Positions 1 to 8,873 of a stretch of 41,910 nucleotides of DNA are shown here, piece by piece. Both the position numbers and the translations under genes were made by a program. The first letter of the stretch is position 1. The number at the start of each line of letters is the position of its first letter. This stretch comes from CALOBA01 sp942491465 (GTDB lineage Bacteria > Pseudomonadota > Gammaproteobacteria > Chromatiales > Chromatiaceae), in contig CALOBA010000022.1 in the NCBI GenBank assembly GCA_942491465.1, positions 1-41,910 of the forward strand, given 5' to 3'. The notes beneath the pieces were generated by a model. The model saw only the letters and a program-made list of their open reading frames with translations. It was not told the DNA's origin and did no database searches.

Positions 1-1043
1 ATCAGATATTGGATGTCGTCCTCGGTGACCTCGTCCAACGCGGTGCCGGCCAGCATTGGTTCGATCACCCGGCGCACCCGCTCCTCGCGCAGCTTGTCGG
101 CCAGCTGGTCCAGGTGGGTGACGCGGCGCAGGATGAGATTTTCCTTGGCCTGATCGATCAGCTCAATGCCGACCGGACGGCTGCGATCGCGCCCCGCGGG
201 CATCCGAAAACAGCTCTCGTAGGCCAGGGCGTTGACCAGCCAGGGTTGGCCTTGGGTCAGTTCCCAGACCTGCTCCAGTGCCTGCGTGGTGAAGGGCTGC
301 CCGGTCTCGGCGGTATGCTCACCGAGCAGCGTCACCACCTCGGTCTGATCGAAATCCCCCAGTCGCAGCGATTCGGCCTTGATGTTGAAGGCGCTGCCGC
401 CGGTGATGGGCGCGGCCTCCGAGCTGGCATGGATGCGGTAGTCGCGCAGGTCGCGGACCCCGCACAGGATGATGGTGTGCGGGAAGTGATGCGGGCGTTG
501 TGTGTAGCCGGCCCGGAGCTGGCGCAGCAGCGAGATCAGCGTGTCGCCCACCAGGGCGTCCACCTCGTCGAGCAACAGAACGATCGGCTGCGGGGACTGC
601 TCGCACCAGTGGGTCAGGAAGGACTCCAGCCCCGTCAACGAGCCCTGGCGAAGCACTTGGTGCGCCAGGTCCTCGGCCTCGGCATCGCGCAACCGCCAAC
701 GCGCGCTGTTGGCAATCGAGTGCACCACGGCCGCAATGCCGAGTGCGACGTCCTCGCGGGCCGCCTGCGCGGACTCGATGTTGACGTACAGCGCCCGATA
801 GCGTCCCTGCTGGTTCAGAGACTCCGCGAGCGCGAGCAGACAGGTGGTCTTGCCGGTCTGGCGCGGGGCATGGAGCAGGAAGTATTTCTTTTGCTCGATC
901 AGCCCCAGCACCTCCGCCAGATCCCAGCGCTGCAAGGGTGGCAAGCAATAATTGTCCTCGGACCTGACCGGGCCCTCGGTGGTGAAGAATCGCATCGGCT
1001 TGCTCCTGAGATCCGCGGCCAGCGGGATGGTGAAGGCGTCCAT
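1..1043 (-). CDS. AAA-type ATPase with C-terminal PD-(D/E)XK-like motif, array copy 1 (3' end outside window)
   Basis: First member of the tandem array. The ATG is at 1043 and the frame is open to the window edge, giving about 347 codons; the nuclease-like end lies outside. The Walker A APRQTGKTT and Walker B LLLDEVDAL motifs are present, as is the QGQPWLVNALA motif seen in STAND/archaeal-type ATPases. Its residues 87-154 are of block type 'alpha' (starts SAQAARED). The last visible residues, ALDEVTEDDIQYL, are of block type 'B'. It is separated from copy 2 by the standard 55-bp spacer. The function is unknown; the family architecture is an ATPase fused to a nuclease-like domain. Confidence 0.85.
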   Translation of the reverse strand, partial: MDAFTIPLAADLRSKPMRFFTTEGPVRSEDNYCLPPLQRWDLAEVLGLIEQKKYFLLHAPRQTGKTTCLLALAESLNQQGRYRALYVNIESAQAAREDVALGIAAVVHSIANSARWRLRDAEAEDLAHQVLRQGSLTGLESFLTHWCEQSPQPIVLLLDEVDALVGDTLISLLRQLRAGYTQRPHHFPHTIILCGVRDLRDYRIHASSEAAPITGGSAFNIKAESLRLGDFDQTEVVTLLGEHTAETGQPFTTQALEQVWELTQGQPWLVNALAYESCFRMPAGRDRSRPVGIELIDQAKENLILRRVTHLDQLADKLREERVRRVIEPMLAGTALDEVTEDDIQYL

Positions 1044-1098
1044 TGTAGGCCGGGCCGAGGTACAAGGCCCACCGCGACGGGTACCCTCCGGGTAGCGG

Positions 1099-2718
1099 TT
1101 AAAGCCGCAGCAGCCGAATCCGCCGCCCGCCGGGACTGGTCTGCTCGCGCTCTGCGATGCGCTCGGCCAGCGGCGGTTGACCGCTGCGCCGATCGAAGAT
1201 CACCAACCAGCCGCTGTCCAGGCCGAGACCGGCCAGATAGCCATCGAGTTGCACCAGCCCCTCGGCCAGCGGGTCCGGTTTGCCGTCGCGCCAGACCTTG
1301 AGTTCGATGCCCAGGGTCAGGTCCCGATAGCGCAGACAGAGGTCCATGCGCCCGCGCTGAATGGCATATTCACGCTCCAGCGTGCCTTCACCGTTGACCA
1401 CGCGCTGTAGGAAGGCCATCAGCACCAGGTGCGGGGCGATCTCGTGGTACGGCGCGCTGCCCAGCAGCGGCTCGCCATGTTGGCGCCAAAAGTCGAGAAA
1501 GGCGCTGAGGAGTTGCTCCGGGTTCAGGCTGCCGTCGGCGTTGAGCCAGGTGGGGCTGATCTGGGGCAGCGAATCCTGCGGGCCGCTGGCCAAGGCGCGC
1601 GGCAAGACCTCGCGATAGATCGGATTGGCCACCACCAGCCCGCCGCCGTTGGCACGGCGCAGCAGGCCTAAGTCGACCAGATATTGCCGGTCGTCCTCCG
1701 ACACGTCGCCCAATGCGGTGCCGGCCAGCATTGGTTCGATCACCCGGCGCACCCGCTGCTCGCGCAGCTTGTCGGCCAGCTGGTCCAGGTGGGTGACGCG
1801 GCGCAGGATGAGGTTCTCCTTGGCCTGATCGATCAACTCGATGCCGACCGGACGGCTGCGATCGCGCCCCGCGGGCATCCGAAAACAGCTCTCGTAGGCC
1901 AGCGCATTGACCAGCCAGGGTTGGCCTTGGGTCAGTTCCCAGACCCGCTCCAGTGCCTGCGTGGTGAAGGGCTGTCCGGTCTCGGCGGTATGCTCGCCGA
2001 GCAGCGTCACCACCTCGGTCTGATCGAAATCCCCCAGTCGCAGCGACTCGGCCTTGATGTTGAAGGCGCTGCCACCGGTGATGGGCGCGGCCTCCGAGCT
2101 GGCATGGATGCGGTAGTCGCGCAGGTCGCGGACCCCGCACAGGATGATGGTGTGCGGGAAGTGATGCGGGCGTTGCGTATAGCCGGCCCGGAGCTGGCGC
2201 AGCAGCGAGATCAGCGTGTCGCCCACCAGGGCGTCCACCTCGTCGAGCAACAGAACGATCGGCTGCGGGGACTGCTCGCACCAGTGGGTCAGGAAGGACT
2301 CCAGCCCCGTCAGCGAGCCCTGGCGAAGCACTTGGTGCGCCAGGTCCTCGGCCTCGGCATCGCGCAACCGCCAACGCGCACTGTTGGCAATCGAGTGCAC
2401 CACCGCCGCCATGCCCAGTGCGACGTCCTCGCGGGCCGCCTGCGCGGACTCGATGTTGACGTACAGCGCCCGATAGCGTCCCTGCTGGTTCAGAGACTCC
2501 GCGAGCGCCAGCAGGCAGGTGGTCTTGCCGGTCTGGCGCGGGGCATGCAGCAGGAAGTACTTCTTTTGCTCAATCAGCCCCAGCACCTCCGCCAAATCCC
2601 AGCGCTGCAAGGGTGGCAAGCAATAATTGTCCTCGGACCTGACCGGCCCCTCGGTGGTGAAGAATCGCATCGGCTTGCTCCTGAGATCCGCGGCCAGCGG
2701 GATGGTGAAGGCGTCCAT
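1099..2718 (-). CDS. AAA-type ATPase with C-terminal PD-(D/E)XK-like motif, array copy 2
   Basis: Intact 539-residue copy and the best reference for the family. Walker A is at residues 59-67 (APRQTGKTT) and Walker B at 154-164 (IVLLLDEVDAL). QGQPWLVNALA lies at 264-274. The C-terminal part carries GRMDL (D459) and IELKVWR (E472, K474), the D...ExK pattern of PD-(D/E)XK nucleases. No signal peptide or membrane segment is seen, so it should be cytoplasmic. Blocks are alpha (residues 87-154) and A (residues 337-383, starts ALGDVSEDD). The ATG at 2718 is shared by all copies. No strong Shine-Dalgarno sequence precedes it. Function is not known; nucleic-acid-directed activity is inferred from the nuclease-like motif only. 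Confidence 0.9.
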   Translation of the reverse strand: MDAFTIPLAADLRSKPMRFFTTEGPVRSEDNYCLPPLQRWDLAEVLGLIEQKKYFLLHAPRQTGKTTCLLALAESLNQQGRYRALYVNIESAQAAREDVALGMAAVVHSIANSARWRLRDAEAEDLAHQVLRQGSLTGLESFLTHWCEQSPQPIVLLLDEVDALVGDTLISLLRQLRAGYTQRPHHFPHTIILCGVRDLRDYRIHASSEAAPITGGSAFNIKAESLRLGDFDQTEVVTLLGEHTAETGQPFTTQALERVWELTQGQPWLVNALAYESCFRMPAGRDRSRPVGIELIDQAKENLILRRVTHLDQLADKLREQRVRRVIEPMLAGTALGDVSEDDRQYLVDLGLLRRANGGGLVVANPIYREVLPRALASGPQDSLPQISPTWLNADGSLNPEQLLSAFLDFWRQHGEPLLGSAPYHEIAPHLVLMAFLQRVVNGEGTLEREYAIQRGRMDLCLRYRDLTLGIELKVWRDGKPDPLAEGLVQLDGYLAGLGLDSGWLVIFDRRSGQPPLAERIAEREQTSPGGRRIRLLRL

Positions 2719-2773
2719 TGTAGGCCGGGCCGAGGTACAAGGCCCACCGCAACGGGTACCCTCCGGGCAGCGG

Positions 2774-4528
2774 CTAAAGCCGCAGCAGCCGAATCCGCCG
2801 CCCGCCGGGGCTGTGTTGCTCGCGCTCTGCGATGCGCTCGGCCAGGGGCGGTTGACCGCTGCGCCGATCGAAGATCACCAACCAGCCGCTGTCCAGGCCG
2901 AGACCGGCCAGATAGCCGTCGAGTTGCACCAGCCCCTCGGTCAGCGGGTCCGGTTTGCCGTCGCGCCAGACCTTGAGTTCGATGCCCAGGGTCAGCTCCC
3001 GGTAGCGCAGACAGAGGTCCATGCGCCCGCGCTGAATGGCATATTCGCGCTCCAGCGTGCCTTCACCATTGACCACCCGTTGCAGGAAGGCCATCAGCAC
3101 CAGATGCGGGGCGATCTCGTGGTACGGGGCACTGCCCAGCAGCGGCTCGCCATGCTGGCGCCAGAAGTCGAGAAAGGCGCTGAGCAGTTGCTCCGGGTTC
3201 AGGCTGCCGTCGGCGTTGAGCCAGGTGGGGCTGATCTGGGGCAGGGATGCCTGGGGGGTGAAGGTCAGCGCGCGCGGCAGCACCTCGCGGTAGATCGGAT
3301 TGGCGATGGTCAATCCCTCGCCTTGTGCCATGCGGCACAGTCCCAAATCGATCAGGTACTGGATGTCATCCTCGGTGACCTCGTCCAGCGCGGTGCCGGC
3401 CAGCATCGGCTCGATGACCCGCCGCACCCGCGCCTCGCGCAGCTTGTCGGCCAGCTGGTCCAGGTGGGTGACGCGGCGCAGGATGAGGTTCTCCTTGGCC
3501 TGATCGATCAGCGCGATGCCGACCGGACGGCTGCGATCGCGCCCGGCGGGCATCCGAAAACAGCTCTCGTAGGCCAGGGCATTGACCAGCCAGGGTTGGC
3601 CTTGGGTCAGCTCCCAGACCCGCTCCAGCGCCTGCGCGGTGAACGCCTGCCCGGTCTCGGCGGTATGCTCGCCGAGCAGCGTCACCACCTCGGTCTGATC
3701 GAAATCCCCCAGTCGCAGCGACTCGGCCTTGATGTTGAAGGCGCTGCCGCCGGTGATGGGCGCGGCCTCCGAGCTGGCATGGATGCGGTAGTCACGCAGA
3801 TCACGCACGCCGCACAGGATGACCGTGTGCGGGAAGTGATGCGGGCGTTGCGTATAGCCGGCCCGCAATTGGCGCAGCAGCGAGATCAGCGTGTCGCCCA
3901 CCAGGGCGTCCACCTCGTCGAGCAACAGAACGATCGGCTGCGGGGACTGCTCGCACCAGTGGGTCAGGAAGGACTCCAGCCCCGTCAGCGAGCCCTGGCG
4001 AAGCACTTGGTGCGCCAGGTCCTCGGCCTCGGCATCGCGCAGCCGCCAACGAGCGCTGTTGGCAATCGAGTGCACCACCGCCGCCATGCCCAGTGCGACG
4101 TCCTCGCGGGCCGCCTGCGCGGACTCGATGTTGACGTACAGCGCCCGATAGCGTCCCTGCTGGTTCAGAGACTCCGCGAGCGCCAGCAGGCAGGTGGTCT
4201 TGCCGGTCTGGCGCGGGGCATGCAGCAGGAAGTACTTCTTTTGCTCGATCAGCCCCAGCACCTCCGCCAAATCCCAGCGCTGCAAGGGTGGCAAGCAATA
4301 ATTGTCCTCCGCGGACCTGACCGGCCCTCGGTGGTGAAGAATCGCATCGGCTTGCTCCTGAGATCCGCGGCCAGCGGGATGGTGAAGGCGTCCATTGTAG
4401 GCCGGGCCGAGGTATTCAAGGCCCACCGCGGACGCGGGGTCGTAGCGGCCTTCACCCAATGGGTGAGCTCCGGTAATGGTAGTCATTACTTGAAAAACAG
4501 ATACTTGAGTTTGCCTCAGAGCGGTCAA
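2774..4528 (-). CDS. AAA-type ATPase/PD-(D/E)XK array copy 3, N-terminus frameshifted and fused to MITE sequence
   Basis: From Walker A to the C-terminus this is a normal family member (blocks alpha and B). Near 4325, however, the coding strand has GGG where the other copies have GGGG. Translation from the family ATG (4393-4395) therefore runs out of frame and stops at 4249. The body of the protein is instead open upstream to an ATG at 4528 that lies inside the truncated MITE (start MTALRQTQV), predicting 584 residues with a MITE-derived leader. The gene is either a recent pseudogene or is expressed from the MITE start; the sequence cannot decide which. A sequencing or assembly error in a repeat is also possible. 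Confidence 0.7.
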   Translation of the reverse strand: MTALRQTQVSVFQVMTTITGAHPLGEGRYDPASAVGLEYLGPAYNGRLHHPAGRGSQEQADAILHHRGPVRSAEDNYCLPPLQRWDLAEVLGLIEQKKYFLLHAPRQTGKTTCLLALAESLNQQGRYRALYVNIESAQAAREDVALGMAAVVHSIANSARWRLRDAEAEDLAHQVLRQGSLTGLESFLTHWCEQSPQPIVLLLDEVDALVGDTLISLLRQLRAGYTQRPHHFPHTVILCGVRDLRDYRIHASSEAAPITGGSAFNIKAESLRLGDFDQTEVVTLLGEHTAETGQAFTAQALERVWELTQGQPWLVNALAYESCFRMPAGRDRSRPVGIALIDQAKENLILRRVTHLDQLADKLREARVRRVIEPMLAGTALDEVTEDDIQYLIDLGLCRMAQGEGLTIANPIYREVLPRALTFTPQASLPQISPTWLNADGSLNPEQLLSAFLDFWRQHGEPLLGSAPYHEIAPHLVLMAFLQRVVNGEGTLEREYAIQRGRMDLCLRYRELTLGIELKVWRDGKPDPLTEGLVQLDGYLAGLGLDSGWLVIFDRRSGQPPLAERIAEREQHSPGGRRIRLLRL

Positions 4529-4542
4529 CTGCTCTTTCTAGG
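4435..4542. mobile_element. Truncated copy of the TTAAA-target MITE
   Basis: This 108-bp stretch is nearly identical to the right half of the MITE at 6226-8873. It keeps the right terminal repeat (ending in CTTTCTAGG) and the following TTAAA, but lacks the left half and left terminal repeat. It contains two inverted repeats, TCACCC-AAT-GGGTGA (4452-4466) and GTAATG-N5-CATTAC (4473-4489). It has no IS inside it, so its CTTTCTAGG is the empty form of the IS630 insertion site. It supplies the ATG at 4528 that is in frame with the body of copy 3. Confidence 0.75.
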
Positions 4543-6165
4543 TTAAAGCCGCAGCAGCCGAATCCGCCGCCCGCCAGGACTGGTCTGCTCGCGCTCTGCG
4601 ATGCGCTCGGCCAGGGGCGGTTGACCGCTGCGTCGATCGAAGATCACCAACCAGCCGCTGTCCAGGCCGAGACCGGCCAGATAGCCATCGAGCTGCACCA
4701 GCCCCTCGGCCAGCGGGTCCGGTTTGCCGTCGCGCCAAACCTTGAGTTCAATGCCCATGGTCAGCTCCCGGTAGCGCAGGCAGAGGTCCATGCGCCCGCG
4801 GCGAATGGCATATTCTCGCTCCAGCGTACCTTCACCGTTGACCACGCGCTGTAGAAAGGCCATCAGCACCAGATGTGGGGCAATCTCGTGGTACGGGGCA
4901 CTGCCCAGCAGCGGCTCGCCATGCTGGCGCCAAAAGTCGAGAAAGGCGCTGAGGAGTTGCTCCGGGTTCAGGCTGCCGTCGGCGTTGAGCCAGGTGGGGC
5001 TGATCTGGGGCAGGGATGCCTGGGGGGTGAAGGTCAGTGCGCGCGGCAGCACCTCGCGGTAGATCGGATTGGCGATGGTCAATCCCTCGCCTTGTGCCAT
5101 GCGGCACAGTCCCAAATCGATCAGGTACTGGATGTCATCCTCGGTGACCTCGCCCAGCGCGGTGCCGGCCAGCATCGGCTCGATGACCCTGCGCACCCGC
5201 GCCTCGCGCAGCTTGTCGGCCAGCTGGTCCAGATGGGTGACGCGGCGCAGGATGAGGTTCTCCTTGGCCTGATCGATCAGGTCGACGTCGACCGGACGGC
5301 TGCGATCGCGCCCCGCGGGCATCCGAAAACAGCTCTCGTAGGCCAGCGCATTGACCAGCCAGGGTTGGCCTTGGGTCAATGCCCAGACCCGCTCCAGCGC
5401 CTGCGCGGTGAACGCCTGGCCGGTCTCGGCGGTATGCTCGCCGAGCAGCGTCACCACCTCAGTCTGATCGAAATCCCCCAGACGCAGCGATTCGGCCTTG
5501 ATGTTGAAGGCGCTGCCGCCGGTGATGGGCGCGGCCTCCGAGCTGGCATGGATGCGGTAGTCGCGCAGGTCGCGGACCCCGCACAGGATGACCGTGTGCG
5601 GGAAGTGATGCGGGCGTTGCGTGTAGCCGGCCCGGAGCTGGCGCAGCAGCGAGATCAGCGTGTCGCCCACCAGGGCGTCCACCTCGTCGAGCAACACAAC
5701 GACGGGGCGGGGCGCTGCCGCGCACCAACGGTTGAGGAACTCGCCAACGGCCGTCCCGCCGCTGGAGCCTTGAATCACCTGATGTGCCAATTCGGTGGCT
5801 TGCGCATCGCCCAACTGGTCGCGCGCGCCGCGTGCCATCTGCTCCACCACGACCCCCATGCCCGCATCGACCTGTTCGCGGTAGGCTTGCGCGACCTCGA
5901 TGTTGGCATACAGCGCCCGATAGCGTCCCTGCCGGTTCAGAGACTCCGCGAGCGCCAGCAGGCAGGTGGTCTTACCGGTCTGGCGCGGGGCATGCAGCAG
6001 GAAGTATTTCTCCTGCTCGACGAGGCCGAGCACTTCCTCCAGGTTCCAACGTTGCAGGGGCGCCAGGCAATAGTGTTTCTCAGGCCTGACCGGCCCCTCG
6101 GTGGTGAAGAATCGCATCGGCTTGCTCCTGAGATCCGCGGCCAGCGGGATGGTGAAGGCGTCCAT
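4543..6165 (-). CDS. AAA-type ATPase with C-terminal PD-(D/E)XK-like motif, array copy 4
   Basis: Intact 540-residue copy from the family ATG at 6165. The frame extends further upstream to 6285 into the MITE, but all copies share the MDAFTIPL start. Walker A, Walker B (VVVLLDEVDAL), GRMDL and IELKVWR are all present. This is the most divergent N-terminus (RPEKHYCLAPLQRWNLEEV), and it carries block 'beta' at residues about 87-155 (starts VAQAYREQ) with block B near the C-terminus. The stop codon TAA lies in the TTAAA that adjoins the truncated MITE at 4543-4547. The full MITE, interrupted by an IS, lies just 5' of this gene. Confidence 0.88.
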   Translation of the reverse strand: MDAFTIPLAADLRSKPMRFFTTEGPVRPEKHYCLAPLQRWNLEEVLGLVEQEKYFLLHAPRQTGKTTCLLALAESLNRQGRYRALYANIEVAQAYREQVDAGMGVVVEQMARGARDQLGDAQATELAHQVIQGSSGGTAVGEFLNRWCAAAPRPVVVLLDEVDALVGDTLISLLRQLRAGYTQRPHHFPHTVILCGVRDLRDYRIHASSEAAPITGGSAFNIKAESLRLGDFDQTEVVTLLGEHTAETGQAFTAQALERVWALTQGQPWLVNALAYESCFRMPAGRDRSRPVDVDLIDQAKENLILRRVTHLDQLADKLREARVRRVIEPMLAGTALGEVTEDDIQYLIDLGLCRMAQGEGLTIANPIYREVLPRALTFTPQASLPQISPTWLNADGSLNPEQLLSAFLDFWRQHGEPLLGSAPYHEIAPHLVLMAFLQRVVNGEGTLEREYAIRRGRMDLCLRYRELTMGIELKVWRDGKPDPLAEGLVQLDGYLAGLGLDSGWLVIFDRRSGQPPLAERIAEREQTSPGGRRIRLLRL

Positions 6166-6554
6166 TGTAGGCCGGGCCGAGGTACAAGGCCCACCGCAAC
6201 GGGTACGCTCCGGGTAGCGGTTAAACCTAGAAAGAGCAGTTGAACGGCCTCGAGGGTGCGTCCCGCGTGGGTCCTGGCGAGGCACAACGAGGCGGAATGG
6301 TCATTCCATTCCAACGAGTTGTAACGAAGCCAGGGGCCGCGCGGGGCGTGCACTCGGGGTCGTAGCGGCCTTCACCCAATGGGTGAGCTCCGGTAATGGT
6401 AGTCATTACTGGAAAAACAGACACTTGAGTTTGCCTCAGAGCGGTCAACTGCTCTTTCTAGTAGCCCGTCCCGAAGTTCTGGCACCGGATATGGCAATTC
6501 TTGATCATCGTTACTTGCTAGAAACAAACCCGTTATTAGGCTATTATTAACCTG

Positions 6555-6579
6555 AAAGCCCCGCCATAAAAGGGCTTTT
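6555..6579 (+). terminator. Terminator-like hairpin near the left end of the IS
   Basis: A perfect stem AAAGCCC / GGGCTTT with a 10-base loop is followed by a short T-containing tract. It lies between the left terminal repeat and the first IS gene, where it could block transcription entering from outside. The T tract is short, so intrinsic termination is only possible. Confidence 0.4.
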
Positions 6580-6619
6580 GCAAATTTCTTGGGTTAGTTG
6601 TCAGCCGAGGGCGCCGATC

Positions 6620-7321
6620 ATGGATTGCAGGGACATCACCTTCTCCGCCGACAAATCACGCGACAGGATCGATCATGCCTTGCTGGTCTTCCCCGCGTTG
6701 CTGATGCGTGTTCTGGCGTTTGCGCTGCATCTGTTGGGCGCCAGGCGCTAGGATGTTGCGGCGTTGGTGGACATGCCGGAGGAGTCGGTGAAGACGTTGC
6801 TGCGCCTGGTCATGCACGACGGCTTCCCGGCGTTGCGTGATCGTCGCTGCAGCGCGACCTCCCCGGCGCCCGTAGCCGCATCGGCTGCGACGCCGACGGC
6901 GGCGTCCGCGCGCGACGGCGATGGCTGGAGCATCGATTTGGGCACCTGCGGCGGTGCTCTGAGCATCCCGATCACCCATCCGCTGCAGGCGCGCACGCTG
7001 ATGTTGTCGCTGTTGAATGCGCAATTGCTCCCGGCGCAACAGTGCGCGGCGGCATTGCTGTCGCCGGCGCATTGCCGGGCCTTGGCCCGAGAGCTGGCGG
7101 CCCGAGACGTGGCGGAAGCGCTGTTCGACAAGCGCGTCGGCCAGCAGGGCGATTATCGGGTCGGCCCCGAGCAGAAGGCGCAGTCGATTCAACAATGGAC
7201 GGCGCGCACGGTGACCGGACAGAGCACATCCAGCGAGGTGTTGGCGCGAGAGGTCAATGCGCTGACCGACGCGTGCTTGTCGGCCCGAACCGTGCGCTGG
7301 CATCTGCAGCTCTGGGCTTGA
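6620..7321 (+). pseudogene. First gene of the IS630-type element (accessory/HTH protein), broken
   Basis: From ATG 6620 the frame reads through a TAG at 6749 and stays in homologous-looking sequence to the TGA at 7319. Near 7312 a one-base shift moves the coding signal (ending SAIRDTLPELVETL) to another frame. The C-terminal part (TSSEVLAREVNAL, then LSARTVRWHLQLL) looks like a winged-helix DNA-binding segment, as in the N-terminal part of IS630 transposases. It is probably the DNA-binding half of a two-gene transposase. Non-functional as seen. Confidence 0.55.
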
Positions 7322-7487
7322 GCGCGATCCGCGACACCCTGCCGGAACTGGTGGAGACACTAAAACCCAGCAGATCGTCGTTGATGCGCGGCAGCGTCTG
7401 CCGTCGCCGGCTCGACACGGCGGCGCTCGCCGCCGGTGTCGCGATGCAGGCCATCAGGATGCGCTGCCTGGCGCGCAGAGCGCAAGC

Positions 7488-8821
7488 CTGTCGTGCCGAG
7501 CCGCAATCCTCGCCTTGGCCGATGCGGGCGTTGCGCGCAAGTGCATTGTCAGGACGCTCGGATGTTCGCTCACGACCGTGCGCCGCTGGCTTCGGCGTGC
7601 CGAAGACCCGCAAGGGATGCGCGACCGAGCCCGTTCGGGACGCCCGTGCCTGTATTCGCAGGAGGTGCAGCTGCGCATCGTGGCGTTCTATTGCCAAACC
7701 CGCCCGTTGCCGGGCTGCGGACGGTGGACGCTGCGCTGGGCCGAGCGCCGGCTGCGCGCCGATCCGGGCGAGGTCGGCGCGACACCGGGAAAGTCCACGC
7801 TGCATCGGATTCTGCAACGCAATCGGTTGAAGCCGCACCAGTCGCGCTATTTTCTCCAGATCACCGATCCGGACTTCTTCCCCAAGATGGAGCGCCTCCT
7901 TGCGCTCTACCGCGATCCGCCCGCCAACTTGTTCTTCTTCGACGAGTGTCCGGGGATCCAAGTCCTCAATCGCTTGACCCCGGACCTGCAAACCGAGGCG
8001 ATGCAAAAGCGCCTCGAGGAGTTCGAGTACATCCGCCATGGAACCTTGGACGTACTGGCGTTTCTCCACCATGGCGACGGCGAAGTGTTCATGCAGTGCT
8101 GCGCCGACCACAAGACCGACACATTCTTGGCGGTCTTCAGGAGCCATGTCGCGCGATGCCCCGAGGACGAACCGCTGCACTACGTGATGGACAACCTCTC
8201 GTCTCTCGCGGCTATCCCTTCTGCCGGCTGGTGGCCGAACTCAGTGCCGTGGCCTGCCCGACGCAGCAGCAGTTGCATTGCGTCGAAAAGCGCGTCGACT
8301 GGCTCGCCCGCGAAGACAAGCGCATCGTCGTGCACTTCACCCCCTTCCGGCTCCTGGCTGAACTGGATCGAGTTTGGTTCGGCATCATGGGCCGCAAGGT
8401 GCTCGGCGAATCGTTCGCCTCGCCCGAGGCATTCAAGGCGGCTCTGGAAGCCTTCGTCGCGGACTGGAACACCCTGCTGTCCCATCCGTTTCGCTGGACC
8501 TATGATGGCGAGGGTCTGCACCAGAAGGCCGTGCAGCGGTTCACGCAAATGCTTCGCCACCCCGTCGCGGACATCGATCTGCGCATCCTCACCAAGCAGC
8601 TCTTGCTGGCGACCAATTTGCTGCGCGACTACCTCCCGCAGGTCTCCAGAGCAACCTGGGCGGAACTCGACGCCGCGCTCGCCTCGCAGCACGATGCGCT
8701 CACCGAGCACGTCCAAGGCGAGCCGGGGCCGAAACGCAAGCTCAAGGCTCAGCAGGCTTTGGCGGGCCTGAGGAAGGCACTCGACGCATTCTTCTCTCCT
8801 CGGCGGTCAGCCACGGCGTGA
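7488..8821 (+). pseudogene. IS630-family transposase with DDE domain, broken by several frameshifts
   Basis: The coding signal starts with a helix-turn-helix (about 7497-7600, ending TVRRWLRRAED). It then shows the IS630 catalytic pattern: FFFDECPGIQ (first D) and LHYVMDNLSS (second D). SWLNWIE holds the catalytic E, in the typical sequence before WFGIMGRKVL. The first part is in one frame to about 8210. The coding signal then moves frame, returns briefly for SWLNWIE (about 8353-8375), and moves back to run to the TGA at 8821. At least three indels are needed, so it is dead. The true start is unclear and could lie upstream of 7488. Confidence 0.75.
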
Positions 8822-8873
8822 GGAAGTCAAATTGCCGAAACTGGGTTCAGAACTTGTGGGACGGGCTACTAGG

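Larger units (their letters stand above)
6461..8869 (+). mobile_element. IS630-type insertion sequence, decayed, 2409 bp, TA target duplication
   Basis: The boundaries are exact because the empty site is present at 4532-4550. TA (6459-6460 and 8870-8871) is duplicated around the element, the target rule of the IS630/Tc1-mariner superfamily. The terminal inverted repeats start GTAGCCCGTCC at both ends and stay similar for about 40 bp. It holds two plus-strand genes, both broken. It is inserted in the right terminal repeat of the MITE, two bases from the MITE end. Two-gene elements of 2.4 kb are large for IS630, so the subgroup is unresolved. Confidence 0.85.
6226..8873. mobile_element. MITE with TTAAA target duplication, interrupted by an IS630-type element
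   Basis: MITE sequence lies at 6226-6460 and 8872-8873, 237 bp once the IS and its duplicated TA are removed. The terminal inverted repeats begin CCTAGAAAGAGCAGTTGA on both ends. It is flanked by TTAAA at 6221-6225 and 8874-8878. The uninterrupted target, GCGGTTAAAGCCGC, is visible in the copy 1/2 spacer at 1095-1108. The inside carries the inverted repeats TCACCC-AAT-GGGTGA (6372-6386) and GTAATG-N5-CATTAC (6393-6409). A 73-codon minus-strand frame spans the element, but no transposase is encoded. Confidence 0.8.

Noticed and set aside
319..1065. Alternative frame starting MYLGPAYNG in the array spacers
   Set aside because: It begins in the spacer and runs out of frame with the Walker motifs. 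It recurs only because the spacer is repeated.
9..4546. Long plus-strand open frames opposite the array (up to 639 codons)
   Set aside because: They mirror the minus-strand genes codon by codon, have no recognisable domains, and recur with every copy. They are a by-product of high GC and gene duplication.
6227..6448. 73-codon minus-strand frame spanning the MITE as a gene
   Set aside because: It ends at the terminal repeats, has no known domain, and is better explained as open sequence in a GC-rich palindromic element.
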